DNA from: Clostridiales bacterium
GTDB lineage: Bacteria > Bacillota > Clostridia > Oscillospirales > Oscillospiraceae
Assembly: GCA_003150485.1 (NCBI GenBank)
Contig: QALX01000004.1
Coordinates: 1 to 14,461, forward strand
Reading direction: 5' to 3'
Length of the DNA: 14,461 nt
Shown here: positions 1 to 7,700 of the stretch, in pieces
How positions within the stretch are numbered: position 1 is the first letter of the stretch
Layout: each line of letters begins with the position of its first letter
Notes under the pieces: generated by a model
The model's database searches: none
Told to the model about the DNA's origin: nothing
The model's input: the letters and a program-made list of their open reading frames with translations, nothing else
Position numbers and translations under genes: made by a program

Positions 1-316
<316 letters not shown>

Positions 317-376
317 ATGGTATCTAAACGGCCAAAGCCGATTAAATCAATCTTATCGAATGTCTAAATCTTAGCA

Positions 377-387
377 TTCAAAGAAAA
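377..387 (-). promoter_or_regulatory. boxA-like antitermination sequence in the rrn leader
   Basis: The minus strand reads TTTTCTTTGAA about 60 nt before the 16S 5' end. This is close to the boxA core (T-rich then CTTTGAA) that NusB/NusE bind to keep polymerase processive on rRNA operons. The position between the promoters and 16S is as expected. The match is short and lies in AT-rich DNA, so the call rests on position as much as on sequence. Confidence 0.45.
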
Positions 388-484
388 TGACTTGGTTATG
401 ATTTTCATCATCCAAGCTAATAAAAGAAATCTTATCTGGTGCTTTAAGCTTGTTTCACGTTGTTTAATTTACAAGGTACACAGC

Positions 485-515
485 GCTGTTTTTCGAGGTT
501 TTCCTCGTCGACAGC
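485..515 (-). other. Stem-loop at the 5' end of the rrn P2 transcript
   Basis: On the minus strand a 5-bp stem CGAGG/CCTCG closes an AAAA loop (494-507). A second stem GCTGT/ACAGC (485-489 with 511-515) flanks it across an internal loop. The predicted start of the P2 transcript, about 7 nt after its -10 box, is near 515, so this hairpin would form the very 5' end of that RNA. A role in protection, processing or antitermination is inference. Confidence 0.5.
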
Positions 516-521
516 TCATTT

Positions 522-550
522 AGTTTAGCACACTCAAAACCGTTTGTCAA
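522..550 (-). promoter_or_regulatory. rrn promoter P2 (sigma-A type, proximal to 16S)
   Basis: Minus strand: -35 TTGACA (550-545, perfect), 17-bp spacer, -10 TAAACT (527-522) preceded by TG at the extended -10 position (TGC then the -10). Transcription would start near 515, giving a leader of about 200 nt before 16S. A run of six A (minus strand) sits just upstream of the -35. Confidence 0.85.
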
Positions 551-638
551 GAACTTTTTTCGCTCACCGCTGAGCAACTTTCCGTTCTCTGCGCGGCTTG
601 CTTTCCAGTTTTTGGTCGACTCTCTCGAGCGCTTGCTT

Positions 639-667
639 AGTATACTAAATCTCCCCCACTTTGTCAA
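639..667 (-). promoter_or_regulatory. rrn promoter P1 (sigma-A type, distal to 16S)
   Basis: Minus strand: -35 TTGACA (667-662, perfect), 17-bp spacer, -10 TATACT (644-639, five of six). It lies 117 bp upstream of P2 in the same direction. Tandem promoters are usual for Gram-positive rRNA operons. An A-tract element lies directly upstream. Confidence 0.88.
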
Positions 668-671
668 CACC

Positions 672-699
672 TTTTTCGACTTTTTTCAAATCTTTTTTT
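672..699 (-). promoter_or_regulatory. UP-element-like phased A-tracts upstream of rrn P1
   Basis: On the minus strand three A-runs of 7, 6 and 5 (699-693, 686-681, 676-672) lie immediately upstream of the P1 -35 box. Their centres are roughly 9.5 to 12.5 bp apart, close to one helical turn. Such tracts bind the RNA polymerase alpha-subunit C-terminal domain (UP elements) or bend DNA, and are typical of strong rRNA promoters. Confidence 0.65.
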
Positions 700-713
700 A
701 AACCCGGGTTTAA
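698..713. repeat. 16-bp perfect palindrome upstream of the rrn promoters
   Basis: TTAAACCCGGGTTTAA is perfectly self-complementary with no central gap, and sits just beyond the A-tracts, about 31-46 bp upstream of the P1 -35 hexamer. With no spacer it makes a poor RNA hairpin and is not followed by a usable U-run in a sensible direction, so a dimeric-protein site on DNA is the more natural reading. No family can be named. Confidence 0.5.
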
Positions 714-786
714 GCCGAACGGCACGCTGTTCCCTACAGTCTCCCCGCCGAACGTATTCTGTATACACGTCTTTTGTTACACCAAC

Positions 787-838
787 AAAAAGTCAAAAGA
801 ACTACCCTGGAAGCAAGCGTAATGCATCCAAGGTAGTT
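787..838 (-). terminator. Rho-independent terminator downstream of yebC
   Basis: The arms at 800-810 and 828-838 form an 11-bp stem. On the minus-strand RNA it is fully paired, with one G-U; on the plus strand the same position is a C-A mismatch, which favours minus-strand use. The loop is 17 nt. Beyond it on the minus strand come TTTT and TTTTT separated by GAC. It lies about 60 nt after the yebC stop and separates yebC from the rrn promoters. Confidence 0.72.
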
Positions 839-899
839 TTATTTCAATGTTCTCTTAGGTAAGGCGCACAATAGCTCCTGCTTTACTATGCTCTAACGG

Positions 900-1634
900 T
901 TATTCCTGTTCCCAGTTGTGCCAGACATTTTGGACGTCATCATCCGCCTCCAGCATGTCAATCATCTTTTCCATATTCTTGACATCGCCTTCATCAGTCA
1001 GCTTGATGGTATTCTGAGGCACCATTGCCACTTCGGCGGATTCAAAGGTATACCCCTTCCCCTCCAGTGCCTCTACAACCTCAGACAGGGCCTCCGGGTC
1101 TGTATAAATGACAAATACATCGCCGTCATTCAACAGGTCGTCCGCACCAGCTTCCAGGGCATCCATCATGACGGTATCCTCGTCCAGATCTCCCTCTTCG
1201 TTGTCGATCACAATCTGTCCCTTGCGGTCAAAGGACCAGGAGACACAACCGGTTGCGCCCAAATTGCCGTTATACTTGTCAAAGAGGTGGCGGATATTGG
1301 GGGCGGTGCGGTTACGGTTATCGGTCAGCACCTCTACGATCACCGCAACACCGGAGGGGCCATAGCCCTCATACTGGAGGTTTTCGTAACTATCACTGTT
1401 GCCGGAGGCCAGCGCCTTATCAATGGTACGCTTGATGTTGTCCTTCGGCATGTTGACAGCCTTAGCCTTGGTAATTACAGTCGCCAGTCGGGAGTTATTC
1501 TTGGGGTCGCCACTGCCGCCGGCTTTTACGGCCACAATGATTTCACGCGCAATTTTGGTGAAGGCAGCGGAGCGCTTTGCGTCGGCCGCGCCTTTTGTTT
1601 TCTGAATATTATGCCACTTGGAATGTCCGGACAT
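900..1634 (-). CDS. yebC: YebC/PmpR (TACO1) family protein
   Basis: The protein has 244 residues, full length for the family. It opens with the hallmark MSGHSKWHNIQKTKGAADAK and carries the conserved ITKAKAVNMPKDNIKRTIDKA segment, the YEGYGPSGVA motif (about 88-97) and the NGNLGATGCVSWSFDRKG block (about 122-139). Domains are an N-terminal helical part followed by two alpha/beta domains. The family was long annotated as a transcriptional regulator (PmpR in Pseudomonas); its mitochondrial relative TACO1 and more recent bacterial work point to a ribosome-associated factor that eases translation of difficult, proline-rich sequences. The start is ATG with AAGGGA 9 nt upstream. It has its own promoter and terminator and is monocistronic, sitting upstream of the rrn operon. 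The family assignment is secure; the cellular role here is inferred. Confidence 0.96.
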   Translation of the reverse strand: MSGHSKWHNIQKTKGAADAKRSAAFTKIAREIIVAVKAGGSGDPKNNSRLATVITKAKAVNMPKDNIKRTIDKALASGNSDSYENLQYEGYGPSGVAVIVEVLTDNRNRTAPNIRHLFDKYNGNLGATGCVSWSFDRKGQIVIDNEEGDLDEDTVMMDALEAGADDLLNDGDVFVIYTDPEALSEVVEALEGKGYTFESAEVAMVPQNTIKLTDEGDVKNMEKMIDMLEADDDVQNVWHNWEQE

Positions 1635-1738
1635 TGGTACTCATCCCTTCTACTATTGTTCTTACTGTGGTGGTCGGATTCACTCAGCCGGAGCCATTCC
1701 AGCTGCTGAACAAATACAACCACCACATTCGTATTCAA

Positions 1739-1767
1739 ATTATAACACACGCCCCTGTTCCTTGCAA
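1739..1767 (-). promoter_or_regulatory. yebC promoter
   Basis: Minus strand: -35 TTGCAA (1767-1762, four of six), 17-bp spacer, -10 TATAAT (1744-1739, perfect) with TG at the extended -10 position. The start site would be near 1732, leaving a leader of about 97 nt before yebC. Confidence 0.75.
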
Positions 1768-1906
1768 GTAGCTTCTCCTGGACGCAGCGGAATATAAAAA
1801 CCTCAAAAAACTGCCACCTTCTAATGTCATATTAATCTTGTAGGATTATCCTTACAGCAGAAACAAGGAGCTGGCTCCAAAACAGTTCAGAAAAGAGGTA
1901 TGACAC

Positions 1907-2542
1907 ATGAAAAAGAAGTTACTCGCCCTGGTAATCGCAGTGATCACCATCGCATCAACTACGGTTCCGGCCCTGGCGGCCACGCCGGTGATCGAAGAAA
2001 CCGAATACGAAGGTTCCGGCTACGTGGAAGTTGATTTCAAGCGGAACGTCCAGTACAAGAACGCGAAAGTTTATGTAAAGGACTCCTCCGGCAAGAGCTA
2101 CAAGGCCAGCATCAAGAAGCGGGACAGTGATGACCTCACGTTCTATGTCAAAAGCATCAAGGCCGGCAAGAAGTATACCTACACCATCTCCGGCGTGCGG
2201 GCAGGCCGCTCTGGAAGCTATAAAAAGGTATCCGGCAAATTCTCCGTCCCCGCCAAGAACAAGGTTTCCATCAAGAGCATCGACTATGATCACGACGATC
2301 GGGAACTTGAGGTAGAGTTCGCACGGAAGGTCCAGTACAAGAGCACTAAGGTCTCCGTTAAAGACTCCACCGGTAAATCCTACTCTGTAAAAATCCTGGA
2401 AAAGGACAGCGACAGCCTCGAACTCAGAGTCAAGGGCCTGAAGCTGGGCAAGCGTTACACCGTAAAGGTATCCGGCGTTCGCAGCGGCGGCTCGGGCAGC
2501 TACACCTCCGCATCCAGAACCTTCACCGCCATCGACGACTGA
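1907..2542 (+). CDS. Exported two-repeat protein of unknown function
   Basis: This 211-residue protein has a clear Sec signal peptide: MKKK, a hydrophobic core LLALVIAVITIASTTV, then PALA followed by A (likely cleavage after residue 24). The mature part holds two copies of a roughly 75-residue unit offset by 94 residues (about 40-114 and 134-208). Shared landmarks are EV(D/E)F, VQYK, KDS(S/T)GKSY, DSDxL, GK(K/R)YT and SGVR-G-SGSY. Alternating hydrophobic residues and the Gly/Ser-rich closing turn suggest beta-sandwich domains of the fibronectin-III or bacterial Ig-like kind; this is inference from pattern. It has no LPXTG, lipobox or C-terminal membrane segment, so it is probably secreted or held by charge, being rich in Lys and Arg. 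The start is ATG with AGAGG 8 nt upstream. It is transcribed away from yebC and ends at a strong hairpin. I see no convincing promoter. I do not recognise the family. Confidence 0.85.
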   Translation: MKKKLLALVIAVITIASTTVPALAATPVIEETEYEGSGYVEVDFKRNVQYKNAKVYVKDSSGKSYKASIKKRDSDDLTFYVKSIKAGKKYTYTISGVRAGRSGSYKKVSGKFSVPAKNKVSIKSIDYDHDDRELEVEFARKVQYKSTKVSVKDSTGKSYSVKILEKDSDSLELRVKGLKLGKRYTVKVSGVRSGGSGSYTSASRTFTAIDD

Positions 2543-2592
2543 GTTACCTCCTATTCCTCCTTAGCATCAAATTCATGAACAACACATTTCGC

Positions 2593-2627
2593 AAGCCCCC
2601 TGACAGAATTGTTTTGTCAGGGGGCTT
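2593..2627. terminator. Shared terminator hairpin between convergent genes
   Basis: A perfect 13-bp stem (2593-2605 with 2615-2627, five G-C pairs in a row) closes a 9-nt loop. On the plus strand it is followed by a short TTTCT, serving the secreted-protein gene 50 nt upstream. It overlaps the 3' end of the minus-strand nuclease-domain gene, whose stop codon (2619-2617) lies inside the stem, so it probably ends both transcripts. The U-tract is weak on both strands. Confidence 0.75.
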
Positions 2628-3276
2628 TCTGACGCCCGATCCGGTCCAGCGCCCGGTTCCAAAACCACTCCACTAGCCCCAGAATACATCTGGGAATCAG
2701 ATAGCATAGGATAATGCCGAGGACATACACACCCCATCCGGTGGCGCTGGCCGTCCGTATTTTGGGCAGGAGCAGCACAGAGAGAACCGTGCAGACCGCC
2801 ACGCTGATGATGCGCTCCGGCGTCGCAATCCCTGCCGCTGTCACCTTTCCCGGTTCCACGTGCTCCAGCACCAAAACGTGATTGGCCTCTGCCAACGCCC
2901 TGGCGCCCCGAGTCAGCTGGCTGTTGGTGACTACCATGGCCCGGTCGCAGTGATAATACGCCATCCCGGCCACCGCCTCCTGGACAGCGGCGCCGGAGAC
3001 GGAACTCGAGTAATACTTACACTGAACAGCATAATAGATTCCGTGCTTTTTGGCCACAAGGTCTACGCCAAAGTCACCGGTAGCCCCTGTATGAAGGATC
3101 TGCCGAAATCCCTGCTCCCTGAGCCACTTTGCCACAAACACCTCGTAGCCAGCTCCGTCCAGCACCTTTGTATTCCGCCGCATTCCCATCAGGTGGCCAC
3201 AACCCTTCACCAATGCCCAGAGCCCCCTAACCAGCCACCGGACGGGGAACAACAGACCTCTCACACACCGTTTCAT
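2617..3276 (-). CDS. Mrr-like restriction endonuclease domain protein with C-terminal membrane segments
   Basis: In this 219-residue protein residues about 38-140 match the Mrr catalytic fold of the PD-(D/E)XK nucleases: E45 in the first helix, TGDFGVDLVA with D72, AVQCKYY with the Q85-x-K87 signature, then a VTNSQLTRGARALAEANHVLVLE segment typical of the family. The catalytic residues look intact. Two hydrophobic segments follow (about 156-171 and 182-200), and the N-terminus (8-30) is hydrophobic and basic, so the nuclease domain is probably tethered to the membrane facing the cytoplasm. Mrr enzymes are type IV restriction nucleases acting on modified DNA, but membrane-bound Mrr-domain proteins of this size are generally uncharacterised. 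The ATG overlaps the TGA of the upstream phosphatase gene (ATGA) and has no good Shine-Dalgarno of its own, so translation is probably coupled. The stop codon lies in the shared terminator stem. Confidence 0.85.
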   Translation of the reverse strand: MKRCVRGLLFPVRWLVRGLWALVKGCGHLMGMRRNTKVLDGAGYEVFVAKWLREQGFRQILHTGATGDFGVDLVAKKHGIYYAVQCKYYSSSVSGAAVQEAVAGMAYYHCDRAMVVTNSQLTRGARALAEANHVLVLEHVEPGKVTAAGIATPERIISVAVCTVLSVLLLPKIRTASATGWGVYVLGIILCYLIPRCILGLVEWFWNRALDRIGRQKAP

Positions 3277-3923
3277 TTAAGCAGCAACTCTTTCAGCTTC
3301 CCCACATCTTCCGCGATGAAGTCCGCCCGGGCAGCTTCCAACTCCTCCCGGGTTCCATATCCGCCGTAGAGAATCCCGATGCAGGGCAGTCCATTTGCAT
3401 GGGCCCCTTCCACATCCAGATAACGATCCCCTACCATCACCGCCTGGGACAAATCACAACCCGGAAATGCTTTCAGCGCGTCTTCAATGACATCCTTTTT
3501 CGCATTTCGGCTCTCATCCAAAGAGCCGCCACAAACCTGGTCAAAATACTGCCACAGATCAAAGTGATGCAACACCCGTTCTGCCAAGTTGAGGGGCTTT
3601 GATGTGGCCAGTGCCACCTGTTTCCCGGCTATCTTCAACTGTTCCAGCAGCGCTGGAATGCCGGGATAGGGCCGGTTTTCATAGATGCCCTGCCGGTCAT
3701 AGTATTCGTGGAACAGTGCAATGGCCTCTGCCGTCTTTTCCGGCGAAAAACCGTAGACCCTAGGAAAGGACACGGAGAGAGGCGGCCCAATAAAGTTCTT
3801 GGACAGAACCGCCCGGTCTTGTTCTCTCATGCCGAAACAGGTGAGCGCATACGAAATGGCATTGACAATGCCGGGGCCGGAATCCGTCAATGTACCATCT
3901 AAATCAAAAAAAATGTACTGCAT
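3273..3923 (-). CDS. HAD-superfamily phosphatase, phosphoglycolate phosphatase-like
   Basis: The protein has 216 residues from the ATG at 3923. Motif I is FFDLDGTLTD with nucleophile D7 and acid D9. A helical cap covers about 14-85. Motif II is ALATSKP (T107/S108), the motif III lysine is K142 or K143, and motif IV is VGDRYLDVEGA with D166 and D170. This is the HAD subfamily IA layout seen in Gph, PpaX and phosphonatase relatives. Reaction: hydrolysis of a small phosphate ester through an Asp-phosphate; the substrate cannot be told from sequence. The open frame extends to a GTG at 3950, but that has no Shine-Dalgarno and adds nine unconserved residues, whereas AAAAGGA sits 10 nt before the ATG at 3923 and motif I then lies at the usual place. 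It is cotranscribed with, and overlaps by 4 nt, the Mrr-like gene. I see no clear promoter in the short divergent gap to the YetF gene. Confidence 0.9.
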   Translation of the reverse strand: MQYIFFDLDGTLTDSGPGIVNAISYALTCFGMREQDRAVLSKNFIGPPLSVSFPRVYGFSPEKTAEAIALFHEYYDRQGIYENRPYPGIPALLEQLKIAGKQVALATSKPLNLAERVLHHFDLWQYFDQVCGGSLDESRNAKKDVIEDALKAFPGCDLSQAVMVGDRYLDVEGAHANGLPCIGILYGGYGTREELEAARADFIAEDVGKLKELLLK

Positions 3924-3989
3924 ATTTATCCATTCCTTTTCGATTTCCACTGAATTTTGCAGTTTGATTCATAAACACCTTTTCTTAGT

Positions 3990-4006
3990 ACATACTGATT
4001 GTATGT
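3990..4006. promoter_or_regulatory. Operator-like inverted repeat between divergent genes
   Basis: ACATAC, a 5-bp gap, then GTATGT lie in the 100-bp gap between the divergent phosphatase and YetF genes. The position suits a regulator of one or both genes. Arms are only 6 bp and neither promoter is clear, so function is uncertain. Confidence 0.3.
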
Positions 4007-4025
4007 CATTCAGGGGGTTTTGTAA

Positions 4026-4730
4026 ATGGAGTATTTTCACGTTGTTTTAACCTCGCTCTTTTCCATCGCCGCTTTGTTTGTGATCACAAAGCTACTGGGC
4101 TATCGCCAGATGAGTCAGCTTTCCATGTTCGACTATATCAACGGCATCACAATCGGCTCCATCGCCGCAGAACTGGCCAACTCTGAATGGAGCGAATTTG
4201 GAAAGTGGGCAATTGCCATCACGGTTTACGGGCTCATCACACTATTCCTCTCCTGGGCTACTGATCACTCAATCACCATACGCCGCTTTATCACCGGAAA
4301 ACCGATTCCACTCTATGAAAACGGCCAACTTTTGGATCAGAATTTTCGCAAAGCCAAGTTGGATCTGAATGAATTTCTCATGCAGTGCCGCACCAACGGC
4401 TACTTTGACCTGTCCCAGCTGGAAGCAGTCCTCTTCGAACCCAACGGGAGCCTCAGCATCCTTCCGGCCAGCCCCTACCGGCCAGCTACCCCTTTTGATC
4501 TGGATCGCGCTGTACCCCGGAGCAATATCGGTTTCAACATTATCATGGCAGGGAAAATCATGCAGAAAAATCTGGCGGCCGCCGGCAAGGAGCTGTCCTG
4601 GCTAACGCAGCAGCTGGCACAGCAGGGCTGCACGGAGCGAGACATCTTCCTGGCCGTATACGATCCAACAGAGGACGCCGTACAATTTTATCGAAAAAGC
4701 GGCGGAAAGCAGGAAGATAAGCTGGAATAA
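4026..4730 (+). CDS. YetF/DUF421 family membrane protein
   Basis: This 234-residue protein opens with three hydrophobic segments (about 5-25, 36-52 and 60-80). The family signature at the end of the first is RQMSQLSMFDYINGITIGSIAAE. A soluble DUF421/YetF C-terminal domain follows, with the usual RKAKLDLNEFLMQCRTNGYFDLSQLEAVLFEPNGSLS-like block in which a basic-acidic helix leads to a short beta unit. Bacillus relatives (YetF, YrbG, YkjA and others) are inner-membrane proteins with no firmly established biochemical role; some are linked to spores or the cell envelope. The start is ATG with AGGGGG 8 nt upstream. It is transcribed alone on the plus strand, divergent from the phosphatase gene and convergent with pyruvate carboxylase. 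Confidence 0.92.
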   Translation: MEYFHVVLTSLFSIAALFVITKLLGYRQMSQLSMFDYINGITIGSIAAELANSEWSEFGKWAIAITVYGLITLFLSWATDHSITIRRFITGKPIPLYENGQLLDQNFRKAKLDLNEFLMQCRTNGYFDLSQLEAVLFEPNGSLSILPASPYRPATPFDLDRAVPRSNIGFNIIMAGKIMQKNLAAAGKELSWLTQQLAQQGCTERDIFLAVYDPTEDAVQFYRKSGGKQEDKLE

Positions 4731-4737
4731 GGTCTGT

Positions 4738-4770
4738 AAAAAAGTGCCGGCAACGATCCGTTGCCGGCAC
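4738..4770 (-). terminator. Rho-independent terminator of the pyruvate carboxylase gene
   Basis: A perfect 12-bp GC-rich stem (4744-4755 with 4759-4770) closes a 3-nt loop and is followed on the minus strand by TTTTTT. There is no T-run on the plus side, so it is oriented for the carboxylase gene that stops at 4797. The same hairpin lies just after the stop of the convergent YetF gene and may also stabilise that mRNA's end. Confidence 0.9.
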
Positions 4771-4796
4771 CAAAAACGATGCGATTGCTTGAATGA

Positions 4797-7700
4797 TTAT
4801 TTCAGCGTCATCATCAGCTGACCGGCGACAACATTGTCACCCGCTTCAACCTTGATCTCGTCCACCACGCCTTCCATACGGGCAACGACACTGGTCTCCA
4901 TCTTCATGGCCTCGATGATAATCAGGACGTCATTTTCCTTTACCTTGTCGCCCTTCTTTACCTGAACCTTGCTGACTGCGCCGGGAATAGAAGCACCCAC
5001 CTGGCTCTTGTCATCAGGCTTTGCCATTTCCACTGTATGTACAGCAGCCTTGGCGCTCTTATCCGGAACATTGACTTCACGGCGCATACCATTCAGCTCG
5101 AACTGAACCACGCGGGTACCGTCTTCGTTCACATCGCCCAGACCCAGGTACTTGATCACCAGCGTCTTACCTTCTTCAATGTTCACCCGGTTGGTCTCAC
5201 CCACTGCCAGGCCATGGAAGTAAACATGGCTGCCCAGACGGGTAATGTAACCGTGTTCTGCACGGGTCTTGAAGAAGTCTTCCAGGACCTTCGGGTAGAT
5301 GCACCAGGAAATGATATCACGCTCAGAGGGCTCATAGCCGCAGATGGGGCTCAGGTGCTTTTTCACTTCCTCAAAGTCCGCAGGCGGCAGCAGTGCGCCG
5401 GGACGGCAGGTGATGGGCTCCTCGCCCTTCAGTACGATCTTCTGCAAGTCTTCCGGGAAGCCCCATGCGGGCTGGCCCATCATGCCCTTGAAGTAGCTGA
5501 CGACGGAGTCGGGATAGCTCAGATCTGCGCCCTTTTCCACAATGTTCTCGGGAGTCAGGTCGTTCTGCACCATGAAGATCGCCAGGTCGCCCACCATCTT
5601 GGAGGACGGGGTCACCTTGACCAGGTCGCCCAGCATGTCGTTGACCTTCTTGTACATCTCCTTAACTTCCAGGAAACGGTGGCCCAGATTGAGACTCTCC
5701 ACCTGGGGCTTCAGGTTGGTGTACTGGCCGCCAGGAATCTCATAGCGATAAATGTCGGTCACCGGAGTCTTCAGGTCGGACTCGAACTCCACGTACCGTT
5801 CCCGAACATCTGCCCAGTAATCGGTCAGCTTCTGGAGATCCATCATATTCAGACCGGTATCACGCTCCTGGCCTTCCAGGGCGGCAACCACTGCGTTCAG
5901 CGAGGGCTGACTGGTCAGGGAGCTCATGGAGGAAATTGCCAGGTCCACAATGTCCACGCCGGCTTCGGCAGCCATCAGGCAGGTGGCAACCTGGTTGCCG
6001 GTGGTGTTGTGGGTATGCAGGTGAATCGGAATATCCAGCGCATCCTTCAGGCCAGAGACCAGGATCTTTGCCGCATAGGGCTTCAGCAGGCCGGACATAT
6101 CCTTGATGGCCACAGAGTGACAGCCCAGATTCTGCAGCTGCTTCGCCAGATCCACATAGTACTTCAGCGTGTACTTATCGCGGGACAGGTCAGACACATC
6201 GCCGGTGTAGCAGATGGTACCTTCCACGAACTTGTTCTGCTTCAGTGCCTCGTCAATAGCAACTTCCATGCCGGGCAGCCAGTTCAGGGAGTCGAAAATA
6301 CGGAACACGTCAATGCCGCCCTCTGCGGACAGGCGGACGAATTCACGAACCACATTGTCGGGATAGTTTGTGTAGCCCACGGTATTGGCGCCGCGGAGCA
6401 GCATCTGGAAGGGAATGTTGGGGATTTCCTGGCGCAGCCAGTCCAGACGCTCCCAGGGAGACTCATGCAGGAAGCGATATGCCACGTCGAAGGTAGCGCC
6501 GCCCCACATCTCCAGGGAGAAGCAATCGCTGAGGATCTTGGCCGTTGCGCTGGCACCCTTAACCATGTCGCGGGTACGGACACGAGTGGCCAACAGGCTC
6601 TGATGGGCGTCACGCAGGGTCGTGTCGGTAACCAGCAGCTTCTTCTGATCCATCACCCACTTGCTCAGGGCCACAGGGCCATTCTGGTCCAGGAACTGCT
6701 TCAGGCCAGGCTTGGGATCGCCAGGCGCCACTTCGGGGAAGCGGGGGGTCTCATACAGCTTCTTGCCAGCAGTGGGATCGTTGACTACGATATTGCCGAT
6801 GTACTCCAGCATCTTGTTAGCCCGGTTCTGGGAGGGCGTGATGGAGAACAGCTCCGGTGTATCGTCAATGAACTTGGTATAGCACTGACCGGCCTGGAAC
6901 ACCGGGTTAGTCAGAATATTAGTGACGAAGGAGATATTGGTCTTGACACCACGGATTCGGGTCTCACTCAGGGCACGCAGAGCCTTACGGCAGACCCCCT
7001 CAAAGGTGTTGTCGAATGCAGTGATCTTCACCAGCAGGCTGTCGTAGTAGGGGGTGATTTCCGCGCCTACATAGGTGTTGCCCGCGTCCAGACGAATACC
7101 GAAACCGCCGCTGGAACGATAAGCCGTGATCTTACCGGTGTCCGGTGCAAAGTTGTTGGTGGGATCCTCGGTAGTGACACGGCACTGGATGGAGTAGCCG
7201 CGGGTGGTAACGCTGCTCTGATCTTTGATGCCGATGGCGGGATCGCTGAGGGGACGGCCTTCTGCGATCAGGATCTGGGAGCGGACCAGGTCGATGCCAG
7301 TTACCATTTCGGTGACGGTGTGTTCCACCTGGATACGGGGGTTCATCTCGATGAAGTAATGGCCGCCGTTCTTATCCACCAGGAACTCCAGAGTACCGGC
7401 GTTAACAAAGCCGACTTTCTTGGAGATCTTGACCGCATCTGCGTACAGCGCGTCGCGGACGGACTGGGGCACGGAGAAAGCGGGGGTAAATTCAACGACC
7501 TTCTGATAACGGCGCTGCAGGGAGCAGTCACGCTCGTAGAGGTGAACCACGTTGCCGTATTCGTCAGCCAGGACCTGGATTTCGATGTGCTTGGGCTCTT
7601 CCAGGAATTTTTCAATGAAGATATCGTCATTGCCAAAGGCCTTTTTTGCCTCGCTCTTAACCATGTTAAACGCGGGAATGACTTCCTCTTCCGTATTGCA

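Noticed and set aside
464..670. A 68-codon minus-strand frame spanning the rrn promoter region
   Set aside because: It covers both promoter cores, has no ribosome site and no family resemblance, and its composition follows the regulatory DNA.
736..765. Possible third rrn promoter (TTGTTG-17-TATACA on the minus strand)
   Set aside because: The -35 box matches only three of six bases and it lies upstream of the palindrome; P1 and P2 are far better. Not called as a feature.
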